From Halomonas sp. UBA3074 (GTDB lineage: Bacteria; Pseudomonadota; Gammaproteobacteria; Pseudomonadales; Halomonadaceae): a DNA stretch of 64,000 bases. Location of the stretch: assembly GCF_002366715.1 (NCBI RefSeq), contig NZ_DFBS01000049.1, positions 21,155-85,154 on the forward strand. Direction: 5' to 3'. The position numbers were made by a program, and so were the translations under genes. This document shows, in pieces, positions 15,742-23,851 of the stretch. Position 1 is the first letter of the stretch. Each line of letters opens with the position of its first letter. Under the pieces are notes generated by a model. It was given only the letters and a program-made list of their open reading frames with translations. It was not told where the DNA came from and made no database searches.

Positions 15742-18390
15742 ATGAGTCACGACCTACACGAATCTCTGCGCGACAACGTGCGTATTCTGGGCGACAGCCT
15801 TGGGCGAACCATTGCCGACGATTTGGGCCAGGCATTTGTCGATAAGATTGAAACCATTCGCGCCCACGCCAAGCGCGGGCGCCAGGGTGATTCTCTGCAG
15901 CAGCGCGAATTAATCGAGTACCTACGCCAGTTGCCCGAACGTGATCTGCTGCCGGTCACTCGGGCGTTTAACCAGTTCTTAAACCTCGCCAACATTGCCG
16001 AACAACACTACCGGGCACGCTTTCGTCGCGTCGAGGATTACAAGCCCGGCTCGCAGCCGGTGCTGGGTGAACTCCTCAAACGCGCCCAGCAGGCAGGCAA
16101 CTCGCCACGTAAGTTGGTCGAAACCCTCGCCAATATGCGCGTTGAACTGGTGCTTACCGCCCACCCTACGGAAGTCATCCGCCGCACGCTGATTCAAAAA
16201 TATGACGCCATCGACGAGTGTCTGACCGCCATCGAGAGCTCGGAAGATTACCCCGAGCGCGGTACGCGGGCCCAAGGGCGCCTGGAAGAGCTCATTAGCC
16301 AAGCATGGCACACCGACGAAATTCGCCATGAACGCCCAACGCCGGTCGATGAAGCCAAGTGGGGCTTTGCCGTCATTGAGAACTCACTCTGGCAAGCGGT
16401 GCCGGATTTCCATCGTGATTTGGATAACCTGTTGCTGGATACCGCCGGTGAGCGTCTGCCGCTGGATGCCGCGCCGATTCGCTACGCTTCCTGGATGGGC
16501 GGTGATCGCGACGGTAACCCCAACGTGACCGCGCGAGTCACTCGCGAAGTACTGCTGCTGGGCCGCTGGATGGCCGCCGATCTTTACCTGCGCGACCTTG
16601 AACAGCTGAAAACCGAGCTCTCCATGTGGAAGGCCAACAGCGCGCTTAAAGCCGAAGCGGGCGATGTGACCGAGCCTTACCGCGAAGTGCTGAAACGCCT
16701 TTTGGCTAGAATGGAATCGACCCGGGATTGGGCCAAGGCCGAGCTTGAAGGGCGCAATTTCGATGGCGGGCCGATTATCGAAACCCGTGACCAGCTCTAT
16801 TCACCGCTGCTCGCCTGTTACCGCTCGCTGTGCGATGTAGGTCTCGATACCATCGCCAACGGCGCGCTGCTGGATACGTTACGCCGTGTTGCGGTTTTTG
16901 GCGTCACCCTCACCAAACTGGACCTTCGTCAAGAGGCCAGCCGCCACGCCCAGGTGATCGAAGAGCTGACCAGTGCTCTTGGCTTGGGTCACTACCGCGA
17001 GTGGGATGAAGCGCAGCGCCAAGAATTCCTGCTGGCGGAACTTGCCTCACGGCGGCCACTCATTCCGCGCCGCTGGGAGTGTTCGGCCGAATCACGGGAA
17101 GTGCTGGATACCTTCAAAGTGATCGCTCAGGAGCAGAGCGAAGCGCTGGGAACCTACATCATTTCCATGGCCGCAGAGCCATCGGATGTGCTTACCGTGG
17201 CGCTACTGATGAAAGAGGTGGGTGGACAAGTCACGCTGCCGATTGCGCCGCTGTTCGAAACCCTCGACGACCTGGATCATGCCGGTGATGTCATCGATCA
17301 ACTGCTGGCGATACCGGGCTACCGCTCGCTGATCGGTGATCGCCAAGAGGTGATGATCGGCTACTCCGACTCGGCCAAAGACGCAGGCCAATTAGCCGCC
17401 GCTTGGGCGCAGTACCGGGCTCAGGAGTCGCTGGTCAATGTGTGTCATCGTCACGGCGTTGATTTGACCCTGTTCCATGGCCGCGGTGGCACCGTTGGTC
17501 GCGGTGGCGGCCCGGCGCACGCGGCGATTCTCTCGCAGCCGCCAGGCTCCGTGAACGGCAGCCTGCGGGTGACCGAGCAGGGCGAGATGATCCGTTTCAA
17601 GTTTGGTCAGCCCGACATCGCCCTGCGCTCCATGGAGATCTACGCCTGTGCGGTGCTGGAAGCGACCTTGTTGCCACCGCGTGCGCCGGAACCACACTGG
17701 CGTGAAGAGATGGATCGGCTCGCCAAAGTGGCCCACAGCGCCTATGTCGGCGTGGTACGGGAAGACCCGGATTTTGTTCCTTACTTCCGCGCAGTCACGC
17801 CAGAGGGTGCATTGGGAAGATTGCCGCTAGGCTCACGTCCCACCAAGCGGCGGCAGGATGGCGGCGTCGAGACCCTGCGTGCTATCCCATGGATCTTTGC
17901 CTGGACGCAAATTCGTTTGATGCTGCCTGCCTGGTTAGGTAGCGGCGAGGCTTTCTCAACTCGATTAGAGCAGCCCGGTGGGCGAGAAGTACTCCAGGAA
18001 ATGCGCAACGACTGGCCCTTCTTTGGTACTTACCTGGACATGCTGGAAATGCTGCTGGCCAAAGCCGATGTGGCGATAGCCGCCTACTACGAGCATCGCC
18101 TTGTCGATGAGCCTTCGCTAAAGGCGTTGGGTAAAAAGCTGCGTGAGCGTTATGCCAGGCTTGAAGAGGCTGTGCTGGACATCCTTCAGCAGGAGAAGCT
18201 GCTGGAGAACACGCCGTTGATTCGCCAAGCGATCGACGTACGTAACCCGTATATTGATCCTTTGCATGGCCTTCAGGCGGAACTCCTGCAACGTAATCGC
18301 GATGCCGATGGGGCGATTAGCGCTGATCTTTCCCGCGCACTCATGGTCACCATGGCAGGGATCGCCGCTGGCTTACGCAACACGGGCTAA
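15742..18390 (+). CDS. ppc: Phosphoenolpyruvate carboxylase
   Basis: Makes oxaloacetate from PEP and bicarbonate to refill the TCA cycle. Key motifs are VLTAHPTEVIRRT (His141), MGGDRDGNPNVT, GYSDSAKDAGQ, the glycine loop FHGRGGTVGRGGGPAH and the C-terminal ...LRNTG needed for activity. Two in-frame ATGs exist; AAGGAGG at 15727-15733 is 8 nt from ATG 15742 but only 2 nt from ATG 15736, so 15742 is chosen, giving 882 residues versus 883 in E. coli. Confidence 0.97.
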   Translation: MSHDLHESLRDNVRILGDSLGRTIADDLGQAFVDKIETIRAHAKRGRQGDSLQQRELIEYLRQLPERDLLPVTRAFNQFLNLANIAEQHYRARFRRVEDYKPGSQPVLGELLKRAQQAGNSPRKLVETLANMRVELVLTAHPTEVIRRTLIQKYDAIDECLTAIESSEDYPERGTRAQGRLEELISQAWHTDEIRHERPTPVDEAKWGFAVIENSLWQAVPDFHRDLDNLLLDTAGERLPLDAAPIRYASWMGGDRDGNPNVTARVTREVLLLGRWMAADLYLRDLEQLKTELSMWKANSALKAEAGDVTEPYREVLKRLLARMESTRDWAKAELEGRNFDGGPIIETRDQLYSPLLACYRSLCDVGLDTIANGALLDTLRRVAVFGVTLTKLDLRQEASRHAQVIEELTSALGLGHYREWDEAQRQEFLLAELASRRPLIPRRWECSAESREVLDTFKVIAQEQSEALGTYIISMAAEPSDVLTVALLMKEVGGQVTLPIAPLFETLDDLDHAGDVIDQLLAIPGYRSLIGDRQEVMIGYSDSAKDAGQLAAAWAQYRAQESLVNVCHRHGVDLTLFHGRGGTVGRGGGPAHAAILSQPPGSVNGSLRVTEQGEMIRFKFGQPDIALRSMEIYACAVLEATLLPPRAPEPHWREEMDRLAKVAHSAYVGVVREDPDFVPYFRAVTPEGALGRLPLGSRPTKRRQDGGVETLRAIPWIFAWTQIRLMLPAWLGSGEAFSTRLEQPGGREVLQEMRNDWPFFGTYLDMLEMLLAKADVAIAAYYEHRLVDEPSLKALGKKLRERYARLEEAVLDILQQEKLLENTPLIRQAIDVRNPYIDPLHGLQAELLQRNRDADGAISADLSRALMVTMAGIAAGLRNTG

Positions 18391-18443
18391 ATGGTTAAAT
18401 TCATCGCGTGCAAGCGCAACTTCCACTGAACAGGGTGGCGACA

Positions 18444-18989
18444 ATGTCCTCAGAGGCTCAAGCGGTACTCGACTTTTGGTTTGAAGCGTTGACGCCCGCT
18501 CAGTGGTTTAAAAAAGATCTCGCGATGGATCGCACGATCTCGGAGCGGTTTGGTGAGCTGCATGCCAGGGCGGCGCAGTGCGAGTGTTTCGCATGGCGGC
18601 AAACGGCCCAGGGTCGGCTGGCAGAGATCATTGTGCTGGATCAGTTCTCGCGCAATATCTACCGCGATGATCCTCGGGCCTTTGCCACCGATGCCTTGGC
18701 CTTGGCGCTGGCCCAGGAGGCGGTAGCAGCCCAGGCGGATGCGGCGCTAACCAGCGCGCAGCGGGTGTTTCTATACATGCCTTATATGCATAGCGAGTCT
18801 GCTGCCATTCATACGCTGGCGATGAAGCTGTTCGACCAGCCGGGGTTAGAGAATAATCTCGATTTTGAAGTGCGTCACAAGGCGATTATCGATCGCTTCG
18901 GTCGTTACCCGCACCGCAATGCGTTGCTGGGGCGGGCCTCTACCGATGAGGAGCTGGCGTTTCTAAAACAGCCCGGCTCCTCTTTTTAA
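18444..18989 (+). CDS. DUF924 family protein
   Basis: A 181-residue protein of the DUF924 family, a TPR-like all-helical fold of unknown biochemical role. Recognisable family stretches are VLDFWFEALTPAQWFKKD, IIVLDQFSRNIYRDDPRAFATD, LYMPYMHSES and FGRYPHRNALLGR. The frame opens upstream at 18408, but ATG 18444 places the start directly before the conserved AQAVLDFWF. It lies between ppc and rluF on the same strand with no terminator, so co-transcription with ppc is possible. Confidence 0.85.
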   Translation: MSSEAQAVLDFWFEALTPAQWFKKDLAMDRTISERFGELHARAAQCECFAWRQTAQGRLAEIIVLDQFSRNIYRDDPRAFATDALALALAQEAVAAQADAALTSAQRVFLYMPYMHSESAAIHTLAMKLFDQPGLENNLDFEVRHKAIIDRFGRYPHRNALLGRASTDEELAFLKQPGSSF

Positions 18990-19024
18990 CTGTTTATTCA
19001 CTTCTTTTAGCCACATGGCGTTAT

Positions 19025-20125
19025 ATGTCGTTACGAAAATCTACCCGCATCAATAAATACATTAGTGAAAGTGGCATGTGCTCTCGCCGTGAAGCCGATC
19101 GCTTCGTGGAGCAGGGCAACGTGTGGATTAACGGCCGCCGTGCCACCACCGGTGATCAAGTCGTCGCGGGGGATTTAGTCAAAGTTAATGGGCAGGAGAT
19201 CGAGCCTCAGGAAGAGGAGGATCTCGTCCTGATTGCGCTGAATAAACCGGTGGGGATTGTGAGTACTACCGAATCCAGCGAAAAGGACAACATCGTTGAA
19301 TTCGTTAAGCACGGTACGCGTATCTTTCCCATTGGGCGGCTCGACAAAGACTCCCAAGGGCTGATTTTTTTAACCAATAACGGCGACCTGGTTAATAAGA
19401 TTCTGCGTGCCAATAACAACCACGAAAAAGAGTACCAGGTGACGGTGAACAAACCGATCACCGACGAGTTTATTGATGGCATGCAGAGCGGTGTGCCGAT
19501 TCTTGGCAAGGTCACCAAACGCTGCAAGGTGGAAAAAGAGTCCACCTTTGTGTTCACGATTACCTTGGTGCAAGGGCTCAATCGCCAAATTCGGCGTATG
19601 TGCGAATACTTTGGCTACGAAGTTACCCAGTTAATTCGTACGCGCATCATGAATGTGCCGCTCAAGGGCTTGGCACTGGGTGACTGGCGTGATCTCACTC
19701 CTAAAGAGATCGATACCATCGTGGCCCTGACGGAGCAATCAGAGGCCGTGCCGGAGAAGAAGAGCAAGCCCGCCAGGCCTAATTACAACGGGCGCTCTAA
19801 CCCTGGTAAAGCCAGCTCCTCAGCCCAAAAGGGCCGTCAGAAGCCTGCCAAAGTGTGCGCTAATGCCAGTGGGGCGGCAGCTAAAGGTAAAAAAGCCGCT
19901 AGTGGAAAAGCGGCCAAGGGAAGCGTTACCCCAGGCCCGAAAGGCAGCGCGCCTGGCAAGCCTAAAGGCAAGCCAAACGCTAAAGGCAAACCTAGCGTTA
20001 AAGGTAAGCCAGGAGCTAAAGCTAAGAGCGCAATGGGTAAAGCAGGGCCGAAACCCACGGGCAAGGGGCGCGTAGGAAGGGGTAAGCCTGCCCCCAGTGG
20101 CAAGCCCGCGTCGCGGCGGAAATAG
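19025..20125 (+). CDS. rluF: 23S rRNA pseudouridine synthase RluF-like, with long lysine-rich tail
   Basis: Isomerises U2604 of 23S rRNA (and a tRNA-Tyr site in E. coli). An S4 RNA-binding domain (8-55, LNKYISESGMCSRREADR-like) is followed by the synthase core with catalytic Asp107 in FPIGRLDKDSQG and the RQIRRMCEYFGYEV motif. Across the core it is strikingly close to E. coli RluF rather than RluB or RluE. From about residue 245 to 366 there is a low-complexity tail of Lys, Gly, Pro, Ala and Ser with repeated KGKP units. It is much longer than the E. coli tail and is probably a disordered RNA-binding extension. Confidence 0.93.
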   Translation: MSLRKSTRINKYISESGMCSRREADRFVEQGNVWINGRRATTGDQVVAGDLVKVNGQEIEPQEEEDLVLIALNKPVGIVSTTESSEKDNIVEFVKHGTRIFPIGRLDKDSQGLIFLTNNGDLVNKILRANNNHEKEYQVTVNKPITDEFIDGMQSGVPILGKVTKRCKVEKESTFVFTITLVQGLNRQIRRMCEYFGYEVTQLIRTRIMNVPLKGLALGDWRDLTPKEIDTIVALTEQSEAVPEKKSKPARPNYNGRSNPGKASSSAQKGRQKPAKVCANASGAAAKGKKAASGKAAKGSVTPGPKGSAPGKPKGKPNAKGKPSVKGKPGAKAKSAMGKAGPKPTGKGRVGRGKPAPSGKPASRRK

Positions 20126-20188
20126 CGATTGACCTAGCATTTTTCTTTAGACTTATTAGCGCTTTATCCTCTCTGTGAGTATTTCCTA

Positions 20189-20464
20189 TTGATCCTACTA
20201 GTGGCTTTGTACGCGGTAGCCAGTGTTCTCGCTTATATTACTTATGTCATTGATAAAAAGGCGGCAATCAATCAACGTCGTCGAGTAAGCGAGAAAACGT
20301 TACACCTGCTTGGATTACTCGGGGGCTGGCCCGGCGCGCTGCTGGCCCAGCAGCGGCTTCGGCATAAAACTCGAAAAACTGCTTTTCAGGCTGTTTTCTG
20401 GCTGACGGTCGCTGTGAATGTGGCGTGCTTCTTTAGCTTAACTCTCTACCCTTACGAGGGATGA
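20189..20464 (+). CDS. DUF1294 family small membrane protein
   Basis: A 91-residue membrane protein with three hydrophobic segments and the family signature YxxDKxxA near residue 20 (ITYVIDKKAAINQRRRVSE) plus LLGLLGGWPGALLAQQRLRHKTRK, diagnostic of DUF1294. Function unknown. The frame begins with a TTG at 20189; no in-frame ATG or GTG precedes it. It ends 4 nt before the antiporter gene, so the two are probably co-translated. Confidence 0.8.
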   Translation: MILLVALYAVASVLAYITYVIDKKAAINQRRRVSEKTLHLLGLLGGWPGALLAQQRLRHKTRKTAFQAVFWLTVAVNVACFFSLTLYPYEG

Positions 20465-20468
20465 AATA

Positions 20469-22361
20469 ATGACAGCCTATTTCGTTCAGGCATTTATATA
20501 CCTGCTGGCCGCGGTGATTGCAGTCCCATTAGCCAAACGTTTTGGCCTGGGTTCGGTGCTGGGTTACTTGGTGGCAGGCGTAGTGATTGGCCCGATTTTG
20601 GGTTTGGTGGGGCAAGAGACCACTACCATTCAACACTTTGCCGAGTTTGGCGTGGTGATGATGCTGTTTTTGGTGGGCATGGAGCTCGACCCGAAGGGGC
20701 TCTGGGCGATGCGTGTCCGTCTGCTGGGGCTGGGCGGGCTGCAAGTGGTCTTAACCACTGCCGCTGGTACCGCCATTGCCTTATGGCTTGGGTTAGTCAT
20801 GCAGACTGCGCTGGCGGTGGGGCTGATTTTTGCGCTCTCTTCCACGGCCATTGTGCTGCAAACGCTCAATGAAAAGGGGCTTGCCAAAACCGAAGGTGGC
20901 CGCAGCGCTTTCTCGGTACTGCTGTTTCAGGATATTGCCGTGATTCCGATGTTGGCACTTATTCCGTTATTGGCACTGCCCGAGTTAATGGGCGAAGTCA
21001 GCGATGATAGCCATGCCAGCCTAAGCCTGGTGGCCCACCTGCCGGGCTGGGCACACGCCTTGGTCGTTATCGCCGCCATCGCCGTCGTCATCGCGGCGGG
21101 CTATTACTTAGTGCCGCTGTTGTTTCGCTACGTGATTGGGTCGGGCCTACGTGAAGTATTCACTGCGACTGCGCTAATGCTGGTCATTGGCATCGCCGCG
21201 CTAATGAGCTTGGTTAATTTATCGCCTGCGCTGGGCGCGTTCCTGGCCGGTGTCGTACTGGCTAACAGCGAATTCAAACATGAGCTGGAAGCCAATATCG
21301 AACCCTTCAAAGGGCTGCTGTTGGGATTGTTCTTTATTACCGTCGGGGCCGGTATCAACTTCTCGGTGCTGGCAGCGGAGTGGGGGACGGTGCTGTCGTT
21401 AGGGGTCGCCGTCATCGTGGTGAAAGGCTTGATCCTGCTCGGTTTGGCCCTGCTGTTTAAAGTGCATGGCAGCAACGGCTGGCTATTTACCCTGGGCCTT
21501 GCCCAGGCGGGCGAGTTCGGCTTTGTGCTGCTGACCTATAGTGTCCAAAATAGCGTCATACCCACCGAGATTTCCGAAGTGCTCTCGCTGGTCGTAGCGC
21601 TTTCCATGTTCTTAACGCCGCTGCTCTTCATTGCCTACGACCGGCTAGTGTTACCGCGTTACCGCAGTGCTAAAAATGACGACCGTGAGGCGGATACCAT
21701 AGAGGAACAGGCGCCGGTCATCGTCGCCGGTGTCGGCCGGTTTGGGCAAATTATATGTCGCCTGCTGCGTGCTAATAATATTCCCATCGTCGCCTTGGAT
21801 CACGAGATCGAGCAGATCGAAAACCTGCGCAAAATAAACATCAAAAGCTATTTTGGCGACGCCAGCCGTTCCGATTTGCTCGAAACCGCTGGGATTGAAC
21901 ATGCCCGGTTAATCGTGATTGCCTTGGACGACCGTGACCGCGCTGTACAGATGGTCAAGCACATTAAGCACTACTACCCGCATGTATGGGTGTTGGCGCG
22001 TGCTTTTGACCGTGGCCATGGCTATCAGCTGCGTGAAGCGGGCGCCGATGACACGGTCAGCGAAACCTATCATTCAGCGCTCGAGTTGGGTGGCCACGCG
22101 CTGACTGCCATGGGCGTTCACCCCATGCGTGCCAAGCAGATGACCTGGTCGTTTGTGCAGAATGAAGATGCCCACGCAGACGAGTTGTTCGAAGCCTGGA
22201 AAGAGATAGAGGGCGGTATTAGCTTTAGTCCGCGCTATGGCGAACTGTTTATGAAACTGGAAGAGTCGCTGAACAGCGCTATGAAACAGGATTGGCACGA
22301 ACCCCAGCGGGAAGATGTGCCTATTTGGACACCCCCGGATACGCAGCGTGATAACACTTAA
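20469..22361 (+). CDS. CPA2-family cation:proton antiporter (KefB/KefC-like), copy 1
   Basis: Inner-membrane monovalent cation:H+ antiporter. Twelve or so TM helices occupy about residues 5-395, with the CPA2 signatures LGYLVAGVVIGP, EFGVVMMLFLVGMELDP, LSSTAIVLQ, SALSFLLFQD-like (SAFSVLLFQDIAVIP) and ALGAFLAGVVLANSEF. A cytosolic TrkA-N/RCK domain follows, with the nucleotide site VIVAGVGRFGQIICRLL. At 630 residues it matches KefB/KefC. Glutathione gating cannot be judged from the sequence and no KefF/KefG ancillary gene is adjacent. A very similar second copy lies at 61386-63272. It overlaps the convergent next gene by 4 nt. Confidence 0.9.
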   Translation: MTAYFVQAFIYLLAAVIAVPLAKRFGLGSVLGYLVAGVVIGPILGLVGQETTTIQHFAEFGVVMMLFLVGMELDPKGLWAMRVRLLGLGGLQVVLTTAAGTAIALWLGLVMQTALAVGLIFALSSTAIVLQTLNEKGLAKTEGGRSAFSVLLFQDIAVIPMLALIPLLALPELMGEVSDDSHASLSLVAHLPGWAHALVVIAAIAVVIAAGYYLVPLLFRYVIGSGLREVFTATALMLVIGIAALMSLVNLSPALGAFLAGVVLANSEFKHELEANIEPFKGLLLGLFFITVGAGINFSVLAAEWGTVLSLGVAVIVVKGLILLGLALLFKVHGSNGWLFTLGLAQAGEFGFVLLTYSVQNSVIPTEISEVLSLVVALSMFLTPLLFIAYDRLVLPRYRSAKNDDREADTIEEQAPVIVAGVGRFGQIICRLLRANNIPIVALDHEIEQIENLRKINIKSYFGDASRSDLLETAGIEHARLIVIALDDRDRAVQMVKHIKHYYPHVWVLARAFDRGHGYQLREAGADDTVSETYHSALELGGHALTAMGVHPMRAKQMTWSFVQNEDAHADELFEAWKEIEGGISFSPRYGELFMKLEESLNSAMKQDWHEPQREDVPIWTPPDTQRDNT

Positions 22362-22921
22362 AAGGGGAGATGAAGCGAAGCACTTAGCATATTGAGGTGG
22401 CTTAGGGTGGGGGTGTTGACACGCTCGTACTCTAAGCGGCTGACCAGCCGATTGACCGTCACCGTGGCGCCGAAACCCTGCAGGAGGGCGGTGCCACTTT
22501 CGTCGGCACCCTCTACATCGCTTTCGCCCCGCCATTCGGTAATGCCAGATTTCGCATAAACACTAAAAGCGCCCATGCGAACACCGGCCACAATGGCGCC
22601 GCCAAGACTTAACGTATCCCTAATCAGTGGGTTAATACTGGAAGCGCTGGAAATTTCCTCGCTTTCCCGATAGGCGATTTCTGCGCCAATGTCTAACTGA
22701 GGCAGCCGCCAGGGGCTGTATCCCGCGGTTAGCCGGAACCCGCTGGTGTAGGTGTCCAAGCTGCTAAGATCGCTGCCTTCCAGAATGACGCCATTGTCGA
22801 GCTGCATGAGCTCGCTGTCGGGGGCGGTGTACGCCATGACCGGCGGATTTTCGTCGGCATAGGCGCTAAACCAGGGGACTGAGCAGCAGAGCAGGGTGCT
22901 TGCCAAGCGTTTGATTGGCAT
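22358..22921 (-). CDS. Putative outer-membrane beta-barrel protein
   Basis: A 187-residue protein with an N-terminal signal peptide (basic MPIKR, hydrophobic ASTLLCCSVPWFSAYA, cleavage probably after AYA at 22) followed by alternating strands (FRLTAGYSP, LDIGAEIAYR, SLGGAIVAGVRMGAFSVYAKSGI, SRLEYERV) and a terminal aromatic residue (SASLHLPF). This pattern fits a small 8-strand OmpA/OmpW-like porin or AcfA-type barrel, but no specific family was recognised. It is the last minus-strand gene after the liu operon, 99 nt beyond the methyltransferase, and overlaps the antiporter gene tail-to-tail. Confidence 0.65.
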   Translation of the reverse strand: MPIKRLASTLLCCSVPWFSAYADENPPVMAYTAPDSELMQLDNGVILEGSDLSSLDTYTSGFRLTAGYSPWRLPQLDIGAEIAYRESEEISSASSINPLIRDTLSLGGAIVAGVRMGAFSVYAKSGITEWRGESDVEGADESGTALLQGFGATVTVNRLVSRLEYERVNTPTLSHLNMLSASLHLPF

Positions 22922-23020
22922 TTCTCGTACACCTATTGTTTTATACCCACCGACTGCCGTTTTAAACCCACAGATTGTCGTGTAGATACGGGTAGAGAGA
23001 AAAAGCTATTCCTATCCAGG

Positions 23021-23845
23021 TTAGCAACTGGCCTGGATTTCCACCACTTTAATTGCGCCCTTGGCGAGGTTATCGACTAAATTTTTACCCATGTTGATGA
23101 AACGCTCGCCAAATACCCATTGGGGCGAGAGAACGGCTTGGCGAGGTGTCTGCTCTTTTTCACGCTGGCGCTGGCGCCATGTCAGCGCGAGTTCGCTCCA
23201 ATCCTCCCTGTGCTCCACTACAAAGCCACTTGTGTTGAGCAAATCGCTTAACGTCTCAAGGGTGAGCAGATGCGAATGTTCAGCACTTGCTGCCCAAGGC
23301 ACTGGGTAGCTGAGATGTGCCACGTTGGGGCCGCTAACCACTTCGTGCATGACCACCTGCCCACCAGGGCGCAGCACGCGCAAGCTCTCAGCAAGCACTC
23401 TGATGGTATCGGGCATATTGAGCAGGCTGTGTTGAAACACAACGGCATCGAAGCTGTTAGCGGCAAACGGCAGGGCGCTGGCATCGCCGGTCACCCAGGC
23501 AAGCGGTGCGGTGCCGGGCGGTATCGCCCGCCTACTCAGCGCTTTGTTGAGCGCATTGAAACCGTGCGTAATATCCAGCCCGGTCATTTGAAAGCCGAGC
23601 ATTGCACCCTGGCGCATTAAGCCTCCCAGTCCCGCGCCGATATCCAGCACCTTGCCATGAGTGGCTGGGTTAAGCCGTTCAAGCAGCCGCGTGGAAGCCG
23701 CCACGCCGCCGATATGCAGTTGATCCAGCGGGGCGAGTTGGTAAAGCGTTGGGCCGTCGGGGTAGTGGGCGTCAATCTGCGCCAACACATCATCAGCGCG
23801 TAGGCCGCGCTGATAATGGTCTGCCAACGGGTGGAAGGTAGGCAT
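23021..23845 (-). CDS. Class I SAM-dependent methyltransferase
   Basis: A 274-residue Rossmann methyltransferase of the UbiE/Methyltransf_11 type. Motif I is KVLDIGAGLGGLMR, then TGLDIT (motif II), GDASALPFAANSFDAVVFQHSLLNM (motif III and post-I) and LRVLRPGGQVVMHEV. The N-terminal part resembles the arrangement of small-molecule or quinone methyltransferases. The substrate is unknown. It starts 6 nt after the acyl-CoA synthetase, so it is probably co-transcribed with the leucine catabolic operon, although no methylation step is known in that pathway. Confidence 0.8.
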   Translation of the reverse strand: MPTFHPLADHYQRGLRADDVLAQIDAHYPDGPTLYQLAPLDQLHIGGVAASTRLLERLNPATHGKVLDIGAGLGGLMRQGAMLGFQMTGLDITHGFNALNKALSRRAIPPGTAPLAWVTGDASALPFAANSFDAVVFQHSLLNMPDTIRVLAESLRVLRPGGQVVMHEVVSGPNVAHLSYPVPWAASAEHSHLLTLETLSDLLNTSGFVVEHREDWSELALTWRQRQREKEQTPRQAVLSPQWVFGERFINMGKNLVDNLAKGAIKVVEIQASC

Positions 23846-23851
23846 GGCCCG

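Noticed and set aside
19900..20080. DNA repeat array
   Set aside because: The repetition comes from the KGKP-rich coding tail of RluF, not from a repeat element.
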